From the IMG/VR virus record IMGVR_UViG_3300030098_001234, positions 1 to 23,274 of that record: a DNA stretch of 23,274 nucleotides; one strand, given 5' to 3'. The position numbers were made by a program, and so were the translations under genes. Below are positions 1 through 6,682 of this stretch, one piece after another; position 1 is the first letter of the stretch, and every line of letters starts with the position of its first letter. The notes beneath the pieces are model-generated. The model was not told where the DNA came from. It did no database searches and saw nothing but the letters and a program-made list of their open reading frames with translations. Origin of the DNA: a virus.

Positions 1-52
1 TTTTTAATTAAATGCAAAAAGTTGTTTACAAGATGGAAATAATTGATACCCT

Positions 53-116
53 CGGTAATTACCGCGCCCGGTCAGCTACACGTTATAATTACATATATAT
101 TACAGTGTAATTACAC
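53..116. promoter_or_regulatory. Operator-like cluster of TAATTA-centred palindromes
   Basis: Two perfect 12-base palindromes, CGGTAATTACCG (53-64) and GTGTAATTACAC (105-116), share the core GTAATTAC. A third, one-mismatch copy, TATAATTACA (84-93), lies between them. The centres are at about 58.5, 88.5 and 110.5, so they are 30 and 22 bases apart, close to three and two turns of B-DNA. The middle copy contains TATAAT, a consensus -10 box, and the last ends four bases before the ATG of the next gene. This arrangement suits a dimeric repressor covering a promoter. The protein that binds is unknown; the next gene product is one candidate (inference). Confidence 0.5.
84..89 (+). promoter_or_regulatory. 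Candidate -10 box TATAAT
   Basis: This is a perfect TATAAT hexamer inside the middle operator-like repeat. Transcription would start near 95-97 and leave a leader of about 24 bases before the ATG at 120. No good -35 hexamer lies 16-18 bases upstream, so it is either a weak or activator-dependent sigma-70-type promoter or a chance AT-rich match. Confidence 0.3.
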
Positions 117-119
117 GTA

Positions 120-584
120 ATGCTGCATAAGGAGATTCCATACGATGTAACCTGGCTTGAGTCGCTGTTTCTCGAGGCCGCAGCAACAGAGCGCAGACTG
201 CCGCCGGCAATCATCAAACGGAAACTTGCCAGCTGGCCCGAGTACGAACAATCCTGGCACGCATACAATGCAGCTGCTTTCTCACCAAAACCATTAAAAG
301 CATCACCAAAAGATATTGATAATTATTTTCTGGCGCTCGATATCTCTCTCGCCTATTGCAGCACAGAGCAGCGCCGGTTGATATGGGCCGTTAATTATTC
401 AGCGGTGCTGCGTAATGGATACATCCGAGAACGTGGGCCAGCCTGGGAAAAGCTTAGTAAAGTAAGTAAGGATCGTATCTCACCAAAGCGCGTCAAAGCA
501 AATTACCTGGATGCAATTGTTAAGCTTGCGTATCGCATGAAGATGCAACCAGAAAGATTGACGCAAAAAGTCATTACAAAGTGA
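120..584 (+). CDS. DUF6362-like phage protein
   Basis: This 154-residue protein resembles DUF6362 phage proteins. It has an N-terminal block with LEAAATERRLPP (about residues 18-29), then a WPEYEQSWHAY-type segment (about 39-49). A helical C-terminal half (about 85-150) follows, with the spacing of a helix-turn-helix (LSKVSKDRISPKRVKANYLDAI). Its biochemical role is unknown to me. The HTH-like end and its place next to the small terminase suggest DNA binding, either regulatory or packaging-related (inference). There is no Shine-Dalgarno sequence before the ATG; palindrome 105-116 sits where one would be. An AAGGAG at 128-133 lies inside the gene but leads to no usable in-frame ATG. Family assignment is from remembered sequence pattern only. 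Confidence 0.55.
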   Translation: MLHKEIPYDVTWLESLFLEAAATERRLPPAIIKRKLASWPEYEQSWHAYNAAAFSPKPLKASPKDIDNYFLALDISLAYCSTEQRRLIWAVNYSAVLRNGYIRERGPAWEKLSKVSKDRISPKRVKANYLDAIVKLAYRMKMQPERLTQKVITK

Positions 585-724
585 TTGCACGAAAGCACGA
601 AATATAGTACGCTTCCAGCTATAATTGCCAAGATCTTGCGATTAAGCTGCTTATATAGTGTCATTATACTGCCCAGACCATAGATCGCGGTGATTATTTT
701 TTCATATCATTTTCTGATATTTTG

Positions 725-758
725 CCAGGTGTAAGCCGCTCCACCGGTTTACACCTGG
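725..758. promoter_or_regulatory. Strong hairpin upstream of the small terminase gene
   Basis: The arms CCAGGTGTAAGCCG (725-738) and CGGTTTACACCTGG (745-758) pair over 14 positions, with one G-U, around a six-base loop. No T-run follows, so it is not a classical Rho-independent terminator. It lies 16 bases before the ATG at 775, just ahead of the AGGTAGGA ribosome binding site. The half-sites GTGTAA and TTACAC are the same as those in the palindrome at 105-116, so it could be a second operator site, an RNA processing site or a translational control hairpin. The rest of 585-774 holds a stray TATAAT at 620-625 without a matching -35 and no gene that I can see. Confidence 0.6.
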
Positions 759-774
759 TCAATAGGTAGGATCA

Positions 775-1191
775 ATGTCACGGCTAATGAACATAGAATT
801 AATGGAGAAGATCTGCGATCACTTGCTCAGCGGCAAGTCAATGCGCGAGATAGCAAAGATCGATGGATTTCCAAGCGATGATACAGTGTATCGATACATT
901 CAGAAGAATGACGACGCACATGAGATGTATACAAAAGCAAAAGCTATCCAGGGAGAGCGCATCCAGGAAGAGATCGACGAAGTGCTTAACAAACCTTTAC
1001 CGGTGGATCCAAAGCACATGATGGCAGAGGTACAGATGCGACGGCTAAAGGTAGATACATTGCAGAAGAGGCACACGCAGCTGCAACCGAAAGGCATAAG
1101 AAATAAGGCAGAAGATATGGCAGCACCAGGCATGAGCGGTACGATTACGTTGTCCTGGGAGAAAGGCGATGTTGACATCAAAGCTGGGTGA
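775..1191 (+). CDS. terS: Terminase small subunit (Sf6 gp1-like)
   Basis: At 138 residues it is close to the 140 of Sf6 gp1. An N-terminal helix-turn-helix (about residues 8-45; LLSGKSMREIAKIDGFPSDD followed by TVYRYIQ) matches the DNA-recognition region of this family. Next is the acidic RIQEEIDEVLN helix and the QMRRLKVDTLQKRH segment (about 87-100), which corresponds to the RLRVDxRKW oligomerisation region of relatives. By family knowledge the ring it forms recognises phage DNA and regulates the large subunit at the start of packaging. AGGTAGGA lies six bases before the ATG. The large subunit is 1.4 kb downstream, with a methyltransferase and small genes between, whereas the two terminase genes are more often adjacent. 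Confidence 0.75.
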   Translation: MSRLMNIELMEKICDHLLSGKSMREIAKIDGFPSDDTVYRYIQKNDDAHEMYTKAKAIQGERIQEEIDEVLNKPLPVDPKHMMAEVQMRRLKVDTLQKRHTQLQPKGIRNKAEDMAAPGMSGTITLSWEKGDVDIKAG

Positions 1192-1211
1192 TTTCCGTTG
1201 TGCATTACTGA

Positions 1212-1254
1212 CAATGCGTTCAATCGCACGCGCGAGTCCAGGGCGATTGCATTG
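1212..1254 (+). terminator. Possible weak terminator or RNA hairpin after terS
   Basis: CAATG (1212-1216) and CAATCGC (1221-1227) pair with GCGATTG (1243-1249) and CATTG (1250-1254). This gives a 12-pair stem with a four-base bulge and a 15-base loop, followed by TTTT (1255-1258). It starts 20 bases after the terS stop. The long loop, bulge and short T-run make it a poor terminator at best. The rest of 1192-1439 has no convincing gene. ATATATAA-like AT-rich sequence around 1390-1405 and the GAGG ribosome binding site at about 1431-1434 serve the next gene. Confidence 0.3.
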
Positions 1255-1439
1255 TTTTGCGACCGATCTGCGACCAGGCAGCGTCATCGTAGTTATTTTA
1301 TTGCAAAGCGTGGGGGATGGTGGCTGTTACGCTGCATATTTGCACATATACCGGCTGACCCTACCCCCGGCGACCGCACCGCGCGCTGTATATACATATA
1401 TAACCCAATCCGGACAAACACATTCACAATGAGGACACC

Positions 1440-1976
1440 ATGGGTAAACGCAGTGAATTTGACCGGATACCGAGAGATTTTTATCCGACACCTCCGTCAG
1501 CTATCAAACCATTGCTGCCGTACCTACATAATGCCGATGTAAAGCTGTTTTGTGAGCCGTGTGCTGGCGATGGACAGTTAATTGATATGTTAGAGCTTGC
1601 CGGCCTTATGTGCTGCTACAAGAGCGATATAGAGCCGCGTAGATCCGACATCGTGCAGCATGATGCGCTTGAGTTAGACGAGATGAAGATATTAGAGGCT
1701 GACGCGATAATTACGAACCCTCCTTGGCGACGTGATTTACTCCATCCGATGATCGAGTATTTTATGTCGCTAAAACCCACATGGCTGATTTTTGATGCGG
1801 ATTGGATGCACACTAAGCAAGCGAGAGAGTTAATAACCTATTGCCGGTTGATAGTATCTGTGGGTCGTGTCAAGTGGATCCCGGATAGCAAGCATACCGG
1901 TAAAGACAATGTGTGCTGGTATTTATTCACCAAGTACATGCAGACAAAGCAAACAGAATTTATAGGCCGTCAATGA
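1440..1976 (+). CDS. DNA methyltransferase, probably adenine-specific
   Basis: This 178-residue protein has the hallmarks of amino-DNA methyltransferases. DFYPTPP is near residue 13. The S-adenosylmethionine motif I is CEPCAGDG (38-45), and an acidic SDIEP (about 61-65) may contact the cofactor. The catalytic motif IV is NPPW (93-96). The combination of an early DFYPTP with NPPW is typical of phage-encoded N6-adenine enzymes; N4-cytosine activity cannot be excluded. The target site cannot be read from the sequence. Methylation could protect phage DNA from host restriction or mark it for packaging (inference). GAGGACACC precedes the ATG, and the stop overlaps the next start as ATGA. Confidence 0.8.
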   Translation: MGKRSEFDRIPRDFYPTPPSAIKPLLPYLHNADVKLFCEPCAGDGQLIDMLELAGLMCCYKSDIEPRRSDIVQHDALELDEMKILEADAIITNPPWRRDLLHPMIEYFMSLKPTWLIFDADWMHTKQARELITYCRLIVSVGRVKWIPDSKHTGKDNVCWYLFTKYMQTKQTEFIGRQ

Positions 1977-2155
1977 AAACTGTAGTTTTTATCCTGGTTA
2001 TATTAAAGGGATCGGAAGTGATGGAAGAGGCCGAGATCGGCAGCTATCAAGATTGCAGCTGGCATATGTCCTTAATAAATAAGCAAGGTGATGGCAATCC
2101 CTACAGTGCGTATTGCAAGCCTAAATTAAAGACGATTGTTGATCGCAATGGATAA
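1973..2155 (+). CDS. Small exported or membrane-associated hypothetical protein
   Basis: This is a 60-residue protein starting at the ATG that overlaps the methyltransferase stop (ATGA, 1973-1976). The frame stays open upstream to 1913, but that longer form would overlap the methyltransferase by 64 bases and lacks an ATG. Residues 2-11 (KTVVFILVIL) form a short hydrophobic segment like a minimal signal peptide or membrane anchor. The remainder is small and hydrophilic, with cysteines in QDCSWHM and AYCKPK that could pair outside the cytoplasm. I do not recognise a named family. Short proteins of this type occur in phage genomes without assigned function. It overlaps the next gene by eight bases. 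Confidence 0.6.
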   Translation: MKTVVFILVILKGSEVMEEAEIGSYQDCSWHMSLINKQGDGNPYSAYCKPKLKTIVDRNG

Positions 2156-2444
2156 CGTAAACAGACCGCCGCATTACACCGATGGTGAGATAGAGTGTAT
2201 AGATGCGCTGCGCTCTATGCTGGGCGACAGCTTTGGTGCGTTTTGCCAGGGAACGATCGTGCAGTATCTATGGCGCTATAAGCATAAGAATGGTGTCGAG
2301 GATCTCCGTAAAGCGGAGTGGTATTTAAACGCATTACTTAAATTTGAGGAGGACAAACATGCCTGGAGGTTACGGAAAATCCAAGAGTGCAATGCCGATG
2401 AAGAAGAAATCAATCTTAACGGCTGGACAAAAGACGCTTCCTAA
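2148..2444 (+). CDS. DUF3310 protein (T7 gp1.7 C-terminal-like)
   Basis: This 98-residue protein has the DUF3310 signature: VNRPPHYTDGEIECIDA near the N-terminus, FCQGTIVQYLWRYKHKNG in the middle and DLRKAEWYLNALL (about residues 60-75). The domain is common in phages and occurs in T7 gp1.7, a nucleotide kinase. This short protein has only the DUF3310 part, so a kinase label would go beyond the evidence. The ATG at 2148 is preferred over an upstream TTG at 2136 because VNRPPHY normally lies very close to the start. It overlaps the upstream gene by eight bases, consistent with translational coupling, and its 3' end overlaps the next small gene in another frame. Confidence 0.85.
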   Translation: MDNVNRPPHYTDGEIECIDALRSMLGDSFGAFCQGTIVQYLWRYKHKNGVEDLRKAEWYLNALLKFEEDKHAWRLRKIQECNADEEEINLNGWTKDAS

Positions 2445-2493
2445 AGATCTACAAAAGAAGATCGTAGCGTCGAAGATGAAGAAAAAAGCATAG
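2359..2493 (+). CDS. 44-residue basic hypothetical protein
   Basis: The ORF starts MPGGYGKSKSAMPMKKKS and ends KMKKKA. It is preceded by GAGGAGG (2347-2353) at ideal spacing, one of the strongest ribosome binding sites in the window. It overlaps the last third of the DUF3310 gene in another frame. The protein is very rich in lysine, with a Gly/Ser start and an amphipathic TLPKDLQKKIVASKMKKK end. It resembles the short MPGYGKSKS-type proteins found near terminase and portal genes of podoviruses, which have no known function. Binding to nucleic acid is possible from charge alone. The last codons run over an A6 stretch (2482-2487). Confidence 0.65.
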   Translation: MPGGYGKSKSAMPMKKKSILTAGQKTLPKDLQKKIVASKMKKKA

Positions 2494-2723
2494 ACGACAC
2501 GCTATTTCAGAAAAACGCGAGGTTCTTTGACAAGAACCAAGAACGAAAACGGCTGCATAGAGATTTTATGCTGCGGCAGCTGCGGCGAGAGTTAAGACAT
2601 GGAAATAAAAATCCCATACGCACCGCGCACAGTGCAGCAAGAACTACACGATCAGCTGGACAAACATCGATGGGCGGTAGTGGTGATGCACCGGAGAGCC
2701 GGCAAAACAGTGATGGCGATTAA
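2445..2723 (+). other. Open frame without ATG before terL (possible frameshift product)
   Basis: Between the DUF3310 stop and the first part of terL this frame is open. In 2488-2600 it reads like real protein: DDTLFQKNARFFDKNQ, then ERKRLHRDFMLRQLRREL. It has no ATG before 2568. The preceding 44-residue ORF enters this frame by a -1 step at AAG AAA AAA GCA TAG (2479-2493), where the lysyl-tRNA on the second AAA can re-pair one base back. The options are programmed -1 slippage, a non-AUG start, a one-base loss in the A-run, or no coding at all. The part after about 2600 overlaps terL and looks like noise. Confidence 0.25.
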
Positions 2724-3867
2724 CCATTTACTGCGCGAGGCTATCTTATGCGATAAACCAAACCCGAGATATGCGTATATAGCACCGACGTATCGCCAGG
2801 CTAAACAAGTTGCCTGGGATTATCTAAAACAGTTTGCGGTCAATATACCAATGGCGCGTTTTCACGAAACAGAACTGCGCTGCGATCTGCCTAATGGTGC
2901 AAGAATACAGCTGCTTGGATCTGAAAATCCGGCTAGCTTGCGTGGAATATATCTTGATATGGCTTGCCTGGACGAAATGGCGGATATGCCGGAGAACTTG
3001 TTCCCGGAAGTTATACGACCAGCCTTATCGGATCGTGAGGGCAAAGCATTATTTATTGGTACACCAAGAGGACACAATGCCTTTTTCGAACTATACGAGG
3101 CGGCCACCGCATCTAAGGATTGGTTCGCTGCAACGTACCCAGCGAGTAAAACCGGGATATTACCAGATACCGAACTGGAGTCGGCGCGGATTGGTATGTC
3201 AGAGGATCAGTATAACCAGGAGTATGAATGTTCCTGGGTCGCTAACGTACCCGGATCGATCTTTGGAAAAGAGCTACAAAAAGCGTTCCAGGATGGCCGC
3301 ATATCAAAAGTACCTTATGATTCCAGTGTCCGTGTGGACACGTTTTGGGATCTGGGCGTGGGCGATAGCACAGCGATTTGGTTTGTCCAGGTCGTAGGCC
3401 GGGCCGTACATTTTATAGATTACTACGAGGCAAGAGGTGAGGGATTACCCCACTATGCGCGAGTGCTGCAAGAGCGTGAGTATCTTTATGATAGCCACTA
3501 TGCGCCGCACGATATTGAAGTTAGAGAGTTAGGATCCGGCAAAAGCAGACGTGAGATAGCCTGGGATCTTGGAATAAATTTTCGTGTTGTACCAAAACTG
3601 CCTATTGATGATGGGATACACGCAGCGCAGCTGCTTATCGAGCGCGCCTGGTTTGACCGGGATAACTGCAAACACGGCCTTGAGGCATTACGACAATATC
3701 ATCGTGTGTATAACGAGCGCACACGATCCTTTTCTACAACGATAAAACACGACTGGTCATCGCATAGCGCGGATGCTTTTCGCTATAGCGCTATAGGATT
3801 GCGTGAAAATAAACGGCAATTTGCGCCAATGCAGCAAACAGCAATGAATGATTACCGCGTTTTCTAG
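2599..3867 (+). CDS. terL: Terminase large subunit
   Basis: This 422-residue packaging motor and headful or end-cutting nuclease acts at the portal vertex. The ATPase domain has Walker A HRRAGKT (31-37), Walker B IYLDMACLDE (117-126, catalytic E126) and the coupling motif GTPRG (154-158). The RNase H-like nuclease domain begins with FWDLGVGDST (catalytic D251) and ends with HDWSSHSADAFRY, whose last Asp is the expected metal ligand. The compact length and order fit the Sf6 gp2/T7 gp19-like range. The start is the ATG at 2599 with only a weak GAGAG upstream, so translation may depend on reading through from the preceding small frame. All catalytic motifs are intact. Confidence 0.95.
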   Translation: MEIKIPYAPRTVQQELHDQLDKHRWAVVVMHRRAGKTVMAINHLLREAILCDKPNPRYAYIAPTYRQAKQVAWDYLKQFAVNIPMARFHETELRCDLPNGARIQLLGSENPASLRGIYLDMACLDEMADMPENLFPEVIRPALSDREGKALFIGTPRGHNAFFELYEAATASKDWFAATYPASKTGILPDTELESARIGMSEDQYNQEYECSWVANVPGSIFGKELQKAFQDGRISKVPYDSSVRVDTFWDLGVGDSTAIWFVQVVGRAVHFIDYYEARGEGLPHYARVLQEREYLYDSHYAPHDIEVRELGSGKSRREIAWDLGINFRVVPKLPIDDGIHAAQLLIERAWFDRDNCKHGLEALRQYHRVYNERTRSFSTTIKHDWSSHSADAFRYSAIGLRENKRQFAPMQQTAMNDYRVF

Positions 3868-3875
3868 GAGATATC

Positions 3876-4460
3876 ATGGGATTTTTTACTGATTTTTTAA
3901 ATGCTATCAGCAATGTAGCGCAAGGTCGAGGGACAGACTTTGGCCGCAATACCGGCGCAGCGATAGACAGTTTTCAAAAAAGTGTAAGTTTCAGTGAGCC
4001 AACAAGATTGGATAGGTTTTTGGCTGGCCCAGGACAAAGCATAGATATGAGCGAAGCTGGTCGTGAAAAAAGATTTCAAGAAAATGTTGCAGCAAATGAA
4101 AGAGCTATGGCAGCAATGGCTGATATGCGTGATCCCGAGGGTAGACGCACTGATCCTAATACCGGGCGAACAGTTAGAGAAGAGCGCGGATTTGAGGAAA
4201 AAAGCACACGATCAACAATGACAAGCGGCGGCGGTAGCGGCGGCGGATCTGCAACAACAAGCGGCACAACAACAGAATTAAAACCACCGGTAGCACCAGC
4301 AACTGTTGCCGAGGATCCAGCGTCATCCGGTGAATTAGAAGATGAGGCAATGGCCACCGGCAAAAAAGGCCGTAAGGGAACAATCTTAACGTCAGCACAA
4401 GGTTTATTAACAGATGCACCGACACGCGATCGTCGTCGATTGAAAGGCTTGATAAATTGA
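3876..4460 (+). CDS. Virion-associated hypothetical protein with TILTSAQG tail motif
   Basis: This 194-residue protein starts MGFFTDFLNAISN, an amphipathic helix. It continues with a charged helical region (about residues 40-110), a Gly/Ser/Thr linker (about 116-135) and a Pro/acidic stretch. It ends in a basic segment GRKGTILTSAQG ... APTRDRRRLKG. The C-terminal TILT...PTR..LLG-type motif recurs at the ends of otherwise unrelated small proteins next to portal genes in podoviruses, so it may be a docking tail (inference). TAGGAGATATC precedes the ATG. The stop overlaps the next start as TTGA. Function unknown; a structural or assembly role is suggested by position. Confidence 0.6.
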   Translation: MGFFTDFLNAISNVAQGRGTDFGRNTGAAIDSFQKSVSFSEPTRLDRFLAGPGQSIDMSEAGREKRFQENVAANERAMAAMADMRDPEGRRTDPNTGRTVREERGFEEKSTRSTMTSGGGSGGGSATTSGTTTELKPPVAPATVAEDPASSGELEDEAMATGKKGRKGTILTSAQGLLTDAPTRDRRRLKGLIN

Positions 4461-4645
4461 GAATTAAGAGAACTAAGAATATTGCTGGCATGATGGGCCG
4501 TTTGTCACCACAAGGCAAAACCGGCATTTCAATGGCAATGGATATCGATCCTATGGAGCGTATGCAACAGCGGTTTGAGGGTCGAACAAAAGGCGGCAAT
4601 CCTAGAAAGATGAAACGCAAAACACTTATGACCGGAGGGTACTAA
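4457..4645 (+). CDS. 62-residue basic hypothetical protein
   Basis: Starting at TTG (4457), it overlaps the previous stop by four bases (TTGA), and its TAA overlaps the next ATG. If TTG is not used, the first ATG is at codon 12 (MMGRLSPQG). The protein is rich in Arg, Lys and Met, with a GRTKGGNPRKMKRKTLMTGGY end. I recognise no domain. It is the first of three tiny coupled genes between terL and the portal. Confidence 0.5.
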   Translation: MRIKRTKNIAGMMGRLSPQGKTGISMAMDIDPMERMQQRFEGRTKGGNPRKMKRKTLMTGGY

Positions 4646-4797
4646 TGGCTGCAAAAAAGGGTTTATATTACAACATCAACAGACGCAAGAAAGCTGGTAT
4701 ATCCAGGCCAAAAAGCGAGTCTACCATAACAGCAAAAGCCTATAAAAATATGCAAGCTGGTTTTCCGGATAGCAAGAAAAACAAGAAAAAAGCCTAA
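4645..4797 (+). CDS. 50-residue Lys-rich conserved podovirus protein
   Basis: The ORF begins MAAKKGLYYNINRRKKAG and ends GFPDSKKNKKKA, preceded by GGAGGGTACTA. It overlaps the TAA of the previous gene by one base and donates one base to the next ATG (TAATG). The pattern GLYxNIxxRxKAGxSRxKxxSTIT and KAYKNMxAGFP is familiar from many uncharacterised phage proteins at this genomic position. It is highly basic with no hydrophobic core. Binding DNA or an acidic portal surface would suit the composition, but there is no direct evidence. Confidence 0.7.
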   Translation: MAAKKGLYYNINRRKKAGISRPKSESTITAKAYKNMQAGFPDSKKNKKKA

Positions 4798-5069
4798 TGG
4801 TCGCCAAAAAATACCAGAATCCAAAAGGCGGATTGAACGAGGCTGGTCGAAAATTTTTTAAACGCACTGAGGGCAGCAATCTTAAAAGACCGCAGAAATC
4901 GGGAACAAGTGGTCGCCGCGTCAGTTTTGCCGCCAGATTTGCTGGGATGCGCGGCAAAATGAAAGATGAAAAAGGCCGTCCGACGCGCAAGGCACTTGCG
5001 TTAAAAGCCTGGGGATTTGGCAGTGTTGAGGCTGCACGAAACTTTGCCAAGCGAAATAAAAAGAGTTAG
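4797..5069 (+). CDS. DUF6321-like phage protein
   Basis: This 90-residue protein has GGLNEAGRKFF (about residues 11-21), NLKRPQKSG, RRVSFAARFAGMRGKMKDEK (about 40-59), GRPTRKALALKAWGFG and a charged end. The RxSFxARxxGMxGxMKDxxGxPTRKALAL pattern is the one I associate with DUF6321 phage proteins. Function is unknown; it lies directly before the portal gene in many podoviruses. It overlaps the previous stop as TAATG and ends two bases before the portal start, so the cluster is translated as a unit. Confidence 0.7.
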   Translation: MVAKKYQNPKGGLNEAGRKFFKRTEGSNLKRPQKSGTSGRRVSFAARFAGMRGKMKDEKGRPTRKALALKAWGFGSVEAARNFAKRNKKS

Positions 5070-5071
5070 AT

Positions 5072-6682
5072 ATGGAACCATCGAAGTTAGTACAAATGCT
5101 GCACAAACGCTATGAAACACTAGCGACACAGCGCAGCAACATCGAGAATAGATGGCAAGAGGTTGCTGATTTTTTCTTACCCAGGAAAGCCGATATCATC
5201 AACAAACGCACACCGGGCGAGAGAAAAGATCAAAGAATATTCGACTCCACGGCGCAACATGCGGTCGAATTGCTAGCGGCGAACTTACACGGCACATTGA
5301 CGAGTCCTAGTGTGCCGTGGTTTTCTATGCGCTATAGAAACAGAGAGTTCCAGGCAATTGATGCGTTGAACGAATGGCTAGAGAGATGCACAGAAATAAT
5401 GTACCAGGAGTTAGAGCGATCGAACTTTCAGCAAGAAATACACGAATTATATTATGATTTAGTTGTTTTTGGAACCGCAGCGCTGGCGATCGAGAAAGAA
5501 ATGGGCCAGGATATCCGGTTTTCTACCCGGCATATAGCGGAGATCTACATTGCCGAAAACCATGAGGGCCGTGTTGATACTGTCTATCGTAAGTATGAGC
5601 TCACCGCCAGGCAAGCTGAGCAAAAGTTTGGCAAAGAAAACCTATCGGAGAAAATACGTAAGTCGCTCGAGAACGATCCGTTAGAAAAACACGCTATAAT
5701 TAACGCTATTTATCCACGGCAAGATGCTGGAGGATTAGCAAAAGCAGCAAAAGACAAGCCGTTTGCGTCTATTCACTATTGTTTCGACAGCAAAACACTG
5801 ATGCAAGAAAGTGGTTTTGATAGTATGCCTATCGCCACACCCAGGTTTACTAAAGATAGTTCGAGTGTGTATGGCCATTCACCGGCGCATACAAGCCTTG
5901 CTGACACGATGATGGTGTCGAAAATGGCCGAGATTGGTATTCGCGCAGCGCAAAAGCAGCTGGATCCGCCGCTTATGGTTCCGGATGATGGCTATGTTTT
6001 GCCGGTACGAACATCACCGGGCGCGTTAAATTTTTATAGATCGGGATCAAGAGATCGTATTGAGCCGCTAAAAACAGACGCAAATAATCTGTTGCAGCTT
6101 AACCAGGAGGAGCGGCGGCAAGATCAGATTCGCCGTATCTTCTATGTCGATCAGCTGTTAGCGTCAACCGATAGAACAATGACGGCAACACAAACGCTGC
6201 AAATGCAAGAAGAGCGACTACGATTGCTGGGGCCGGTTCTTGGTCGATTGCAATCCGAATTACTCAAGCCTCTTATCGATAGGACGTTTGAATTGCTGCT
6301 TACCCAGGGCGTTTTACCGCCAGCACCGGAAGAACTGCAAGGACAAGATATAGATATCGAGTACGTATCACCGCTGGCAAAGGCACAAAAGATAGGCGAC
6401 CTACAAAATCTAGTGCGCGGAATCGAACTTATGACCGGGTTAGCCGAGGCTATACCAGGCATAACAGACTATCTCGATAACGATGGGTTAGTAAAATACA
6501 TCATCAATGTGACCGGTTTGCCGGCGCAAGTCATTTTATCCGATCAGCAAGTGGCCCAGATGCGCCAGCAACAGCAAGAGGCAGCGGCAGCGCAGCAAGA
6601 AGCGCAGCAAGAAATGGATAACTCTGAGCAAGCGCGTAACGTAGCGCCGCTCGTACAAGCGCTGCAAGGCCAGGCTGAATGA
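5072..6682 (+). CDS. Portal protein (T7-type head-tail connector)
   Basis: At 536 residues it matches T7 gp8 (536) and the Head-tail_con family. The N-terminus has QRSNIENRWQEVADFFLPRK, and residues 60-90 contain FDSTAQHAVELLAANLHGTLTSP-like sequence, the family's most conserved block. The middle includes GHSPAHTSLADTMMVSKM. The C-terminus is Gln/Ala-rich and helical (about 485-536), as expected for the barrel. Twelve copies form the DNA channel at one capsid vertex, contacting TerL during packaging and the tail adaptor afterwards (family knowledge). AAAGAGTTAGAT provides a weak ribosome site before the ATG. The stop overlaps the next ATG (ATGA). Confidence 0.95.
   Translation: MEPSKLVQMLHKRYETLATQRSNIENRWQEVADFFLPRKADIINKRTPGERKDQRIFDSTAQHAVELLAANLHGTLTSPSVPWFSMRYRNREFQAIDALNEWLERCTEIMYQELERSNFQQEIHELYYDLVVFGTAALAIEKEMGQDIRFSTRHIAEIYIAENHEGRVDTVYRKYELTARQAEQKFGKENLSEKIRKSLENDPLEKHAIINAIYPRQDAGGLAKAAKDKPFASIHYCFDSKTLMQESGFDSMPIATPRFTKDSSSVYGHSPAHTSLADTMMVSKMAEIGIRAAQKQLDPPLMVPDDGYVLPVRTSPGALNFYRSGSRDRIEPLKTDANNLLQLNQEERRQDQIRRIFYVDQLLASTDRTMTATQTLQMQEERLRLLGPVLGRLQSELLKPLIDRTFELLLTQGVLPPAPEELQGQDIDIEYVSPLAKAQKIGDLQNLVRGIELMTGLAEAIPGITDYLDNDGLVKYIINVTGLPAQVILSDQQVAQMRQQQQEAAAAQQEAQQEMDNSEQARNVAPLVQALQGQAE

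Noticed and set aside
585-625. TTGCAC ... TATAAT as a promoter for terS
   Set aside because: The two hexamers are about 29 bases apart, far beyond sigma-70 spacing.
1198-1542. A 114-codon + ORF across the gap before the methyltransferase
   Set aside because: It runs 100 bases into the methyltransferase in another frame, has no ribosome site, and its composition (Arg, Cys and Trp scattered) matches no family. I treat 1192-1439 as non-coding.
2834-3397. Long + ORF (187 codons) inside terL in another frame
   Set aside because: The outer frame carries all terminase motifs without codon-use change. The alternative product is Trp/Arg/Tyr-rich noise with no ribosome site.
4174-4620. 148-codon ORF on the - strand opposite the 3876 gene
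   Set aside because: It is complementary to a clear + gene with good ribosome sites; the Leu/Arg/Pro-rich translation is typical of antisense shadow frames.
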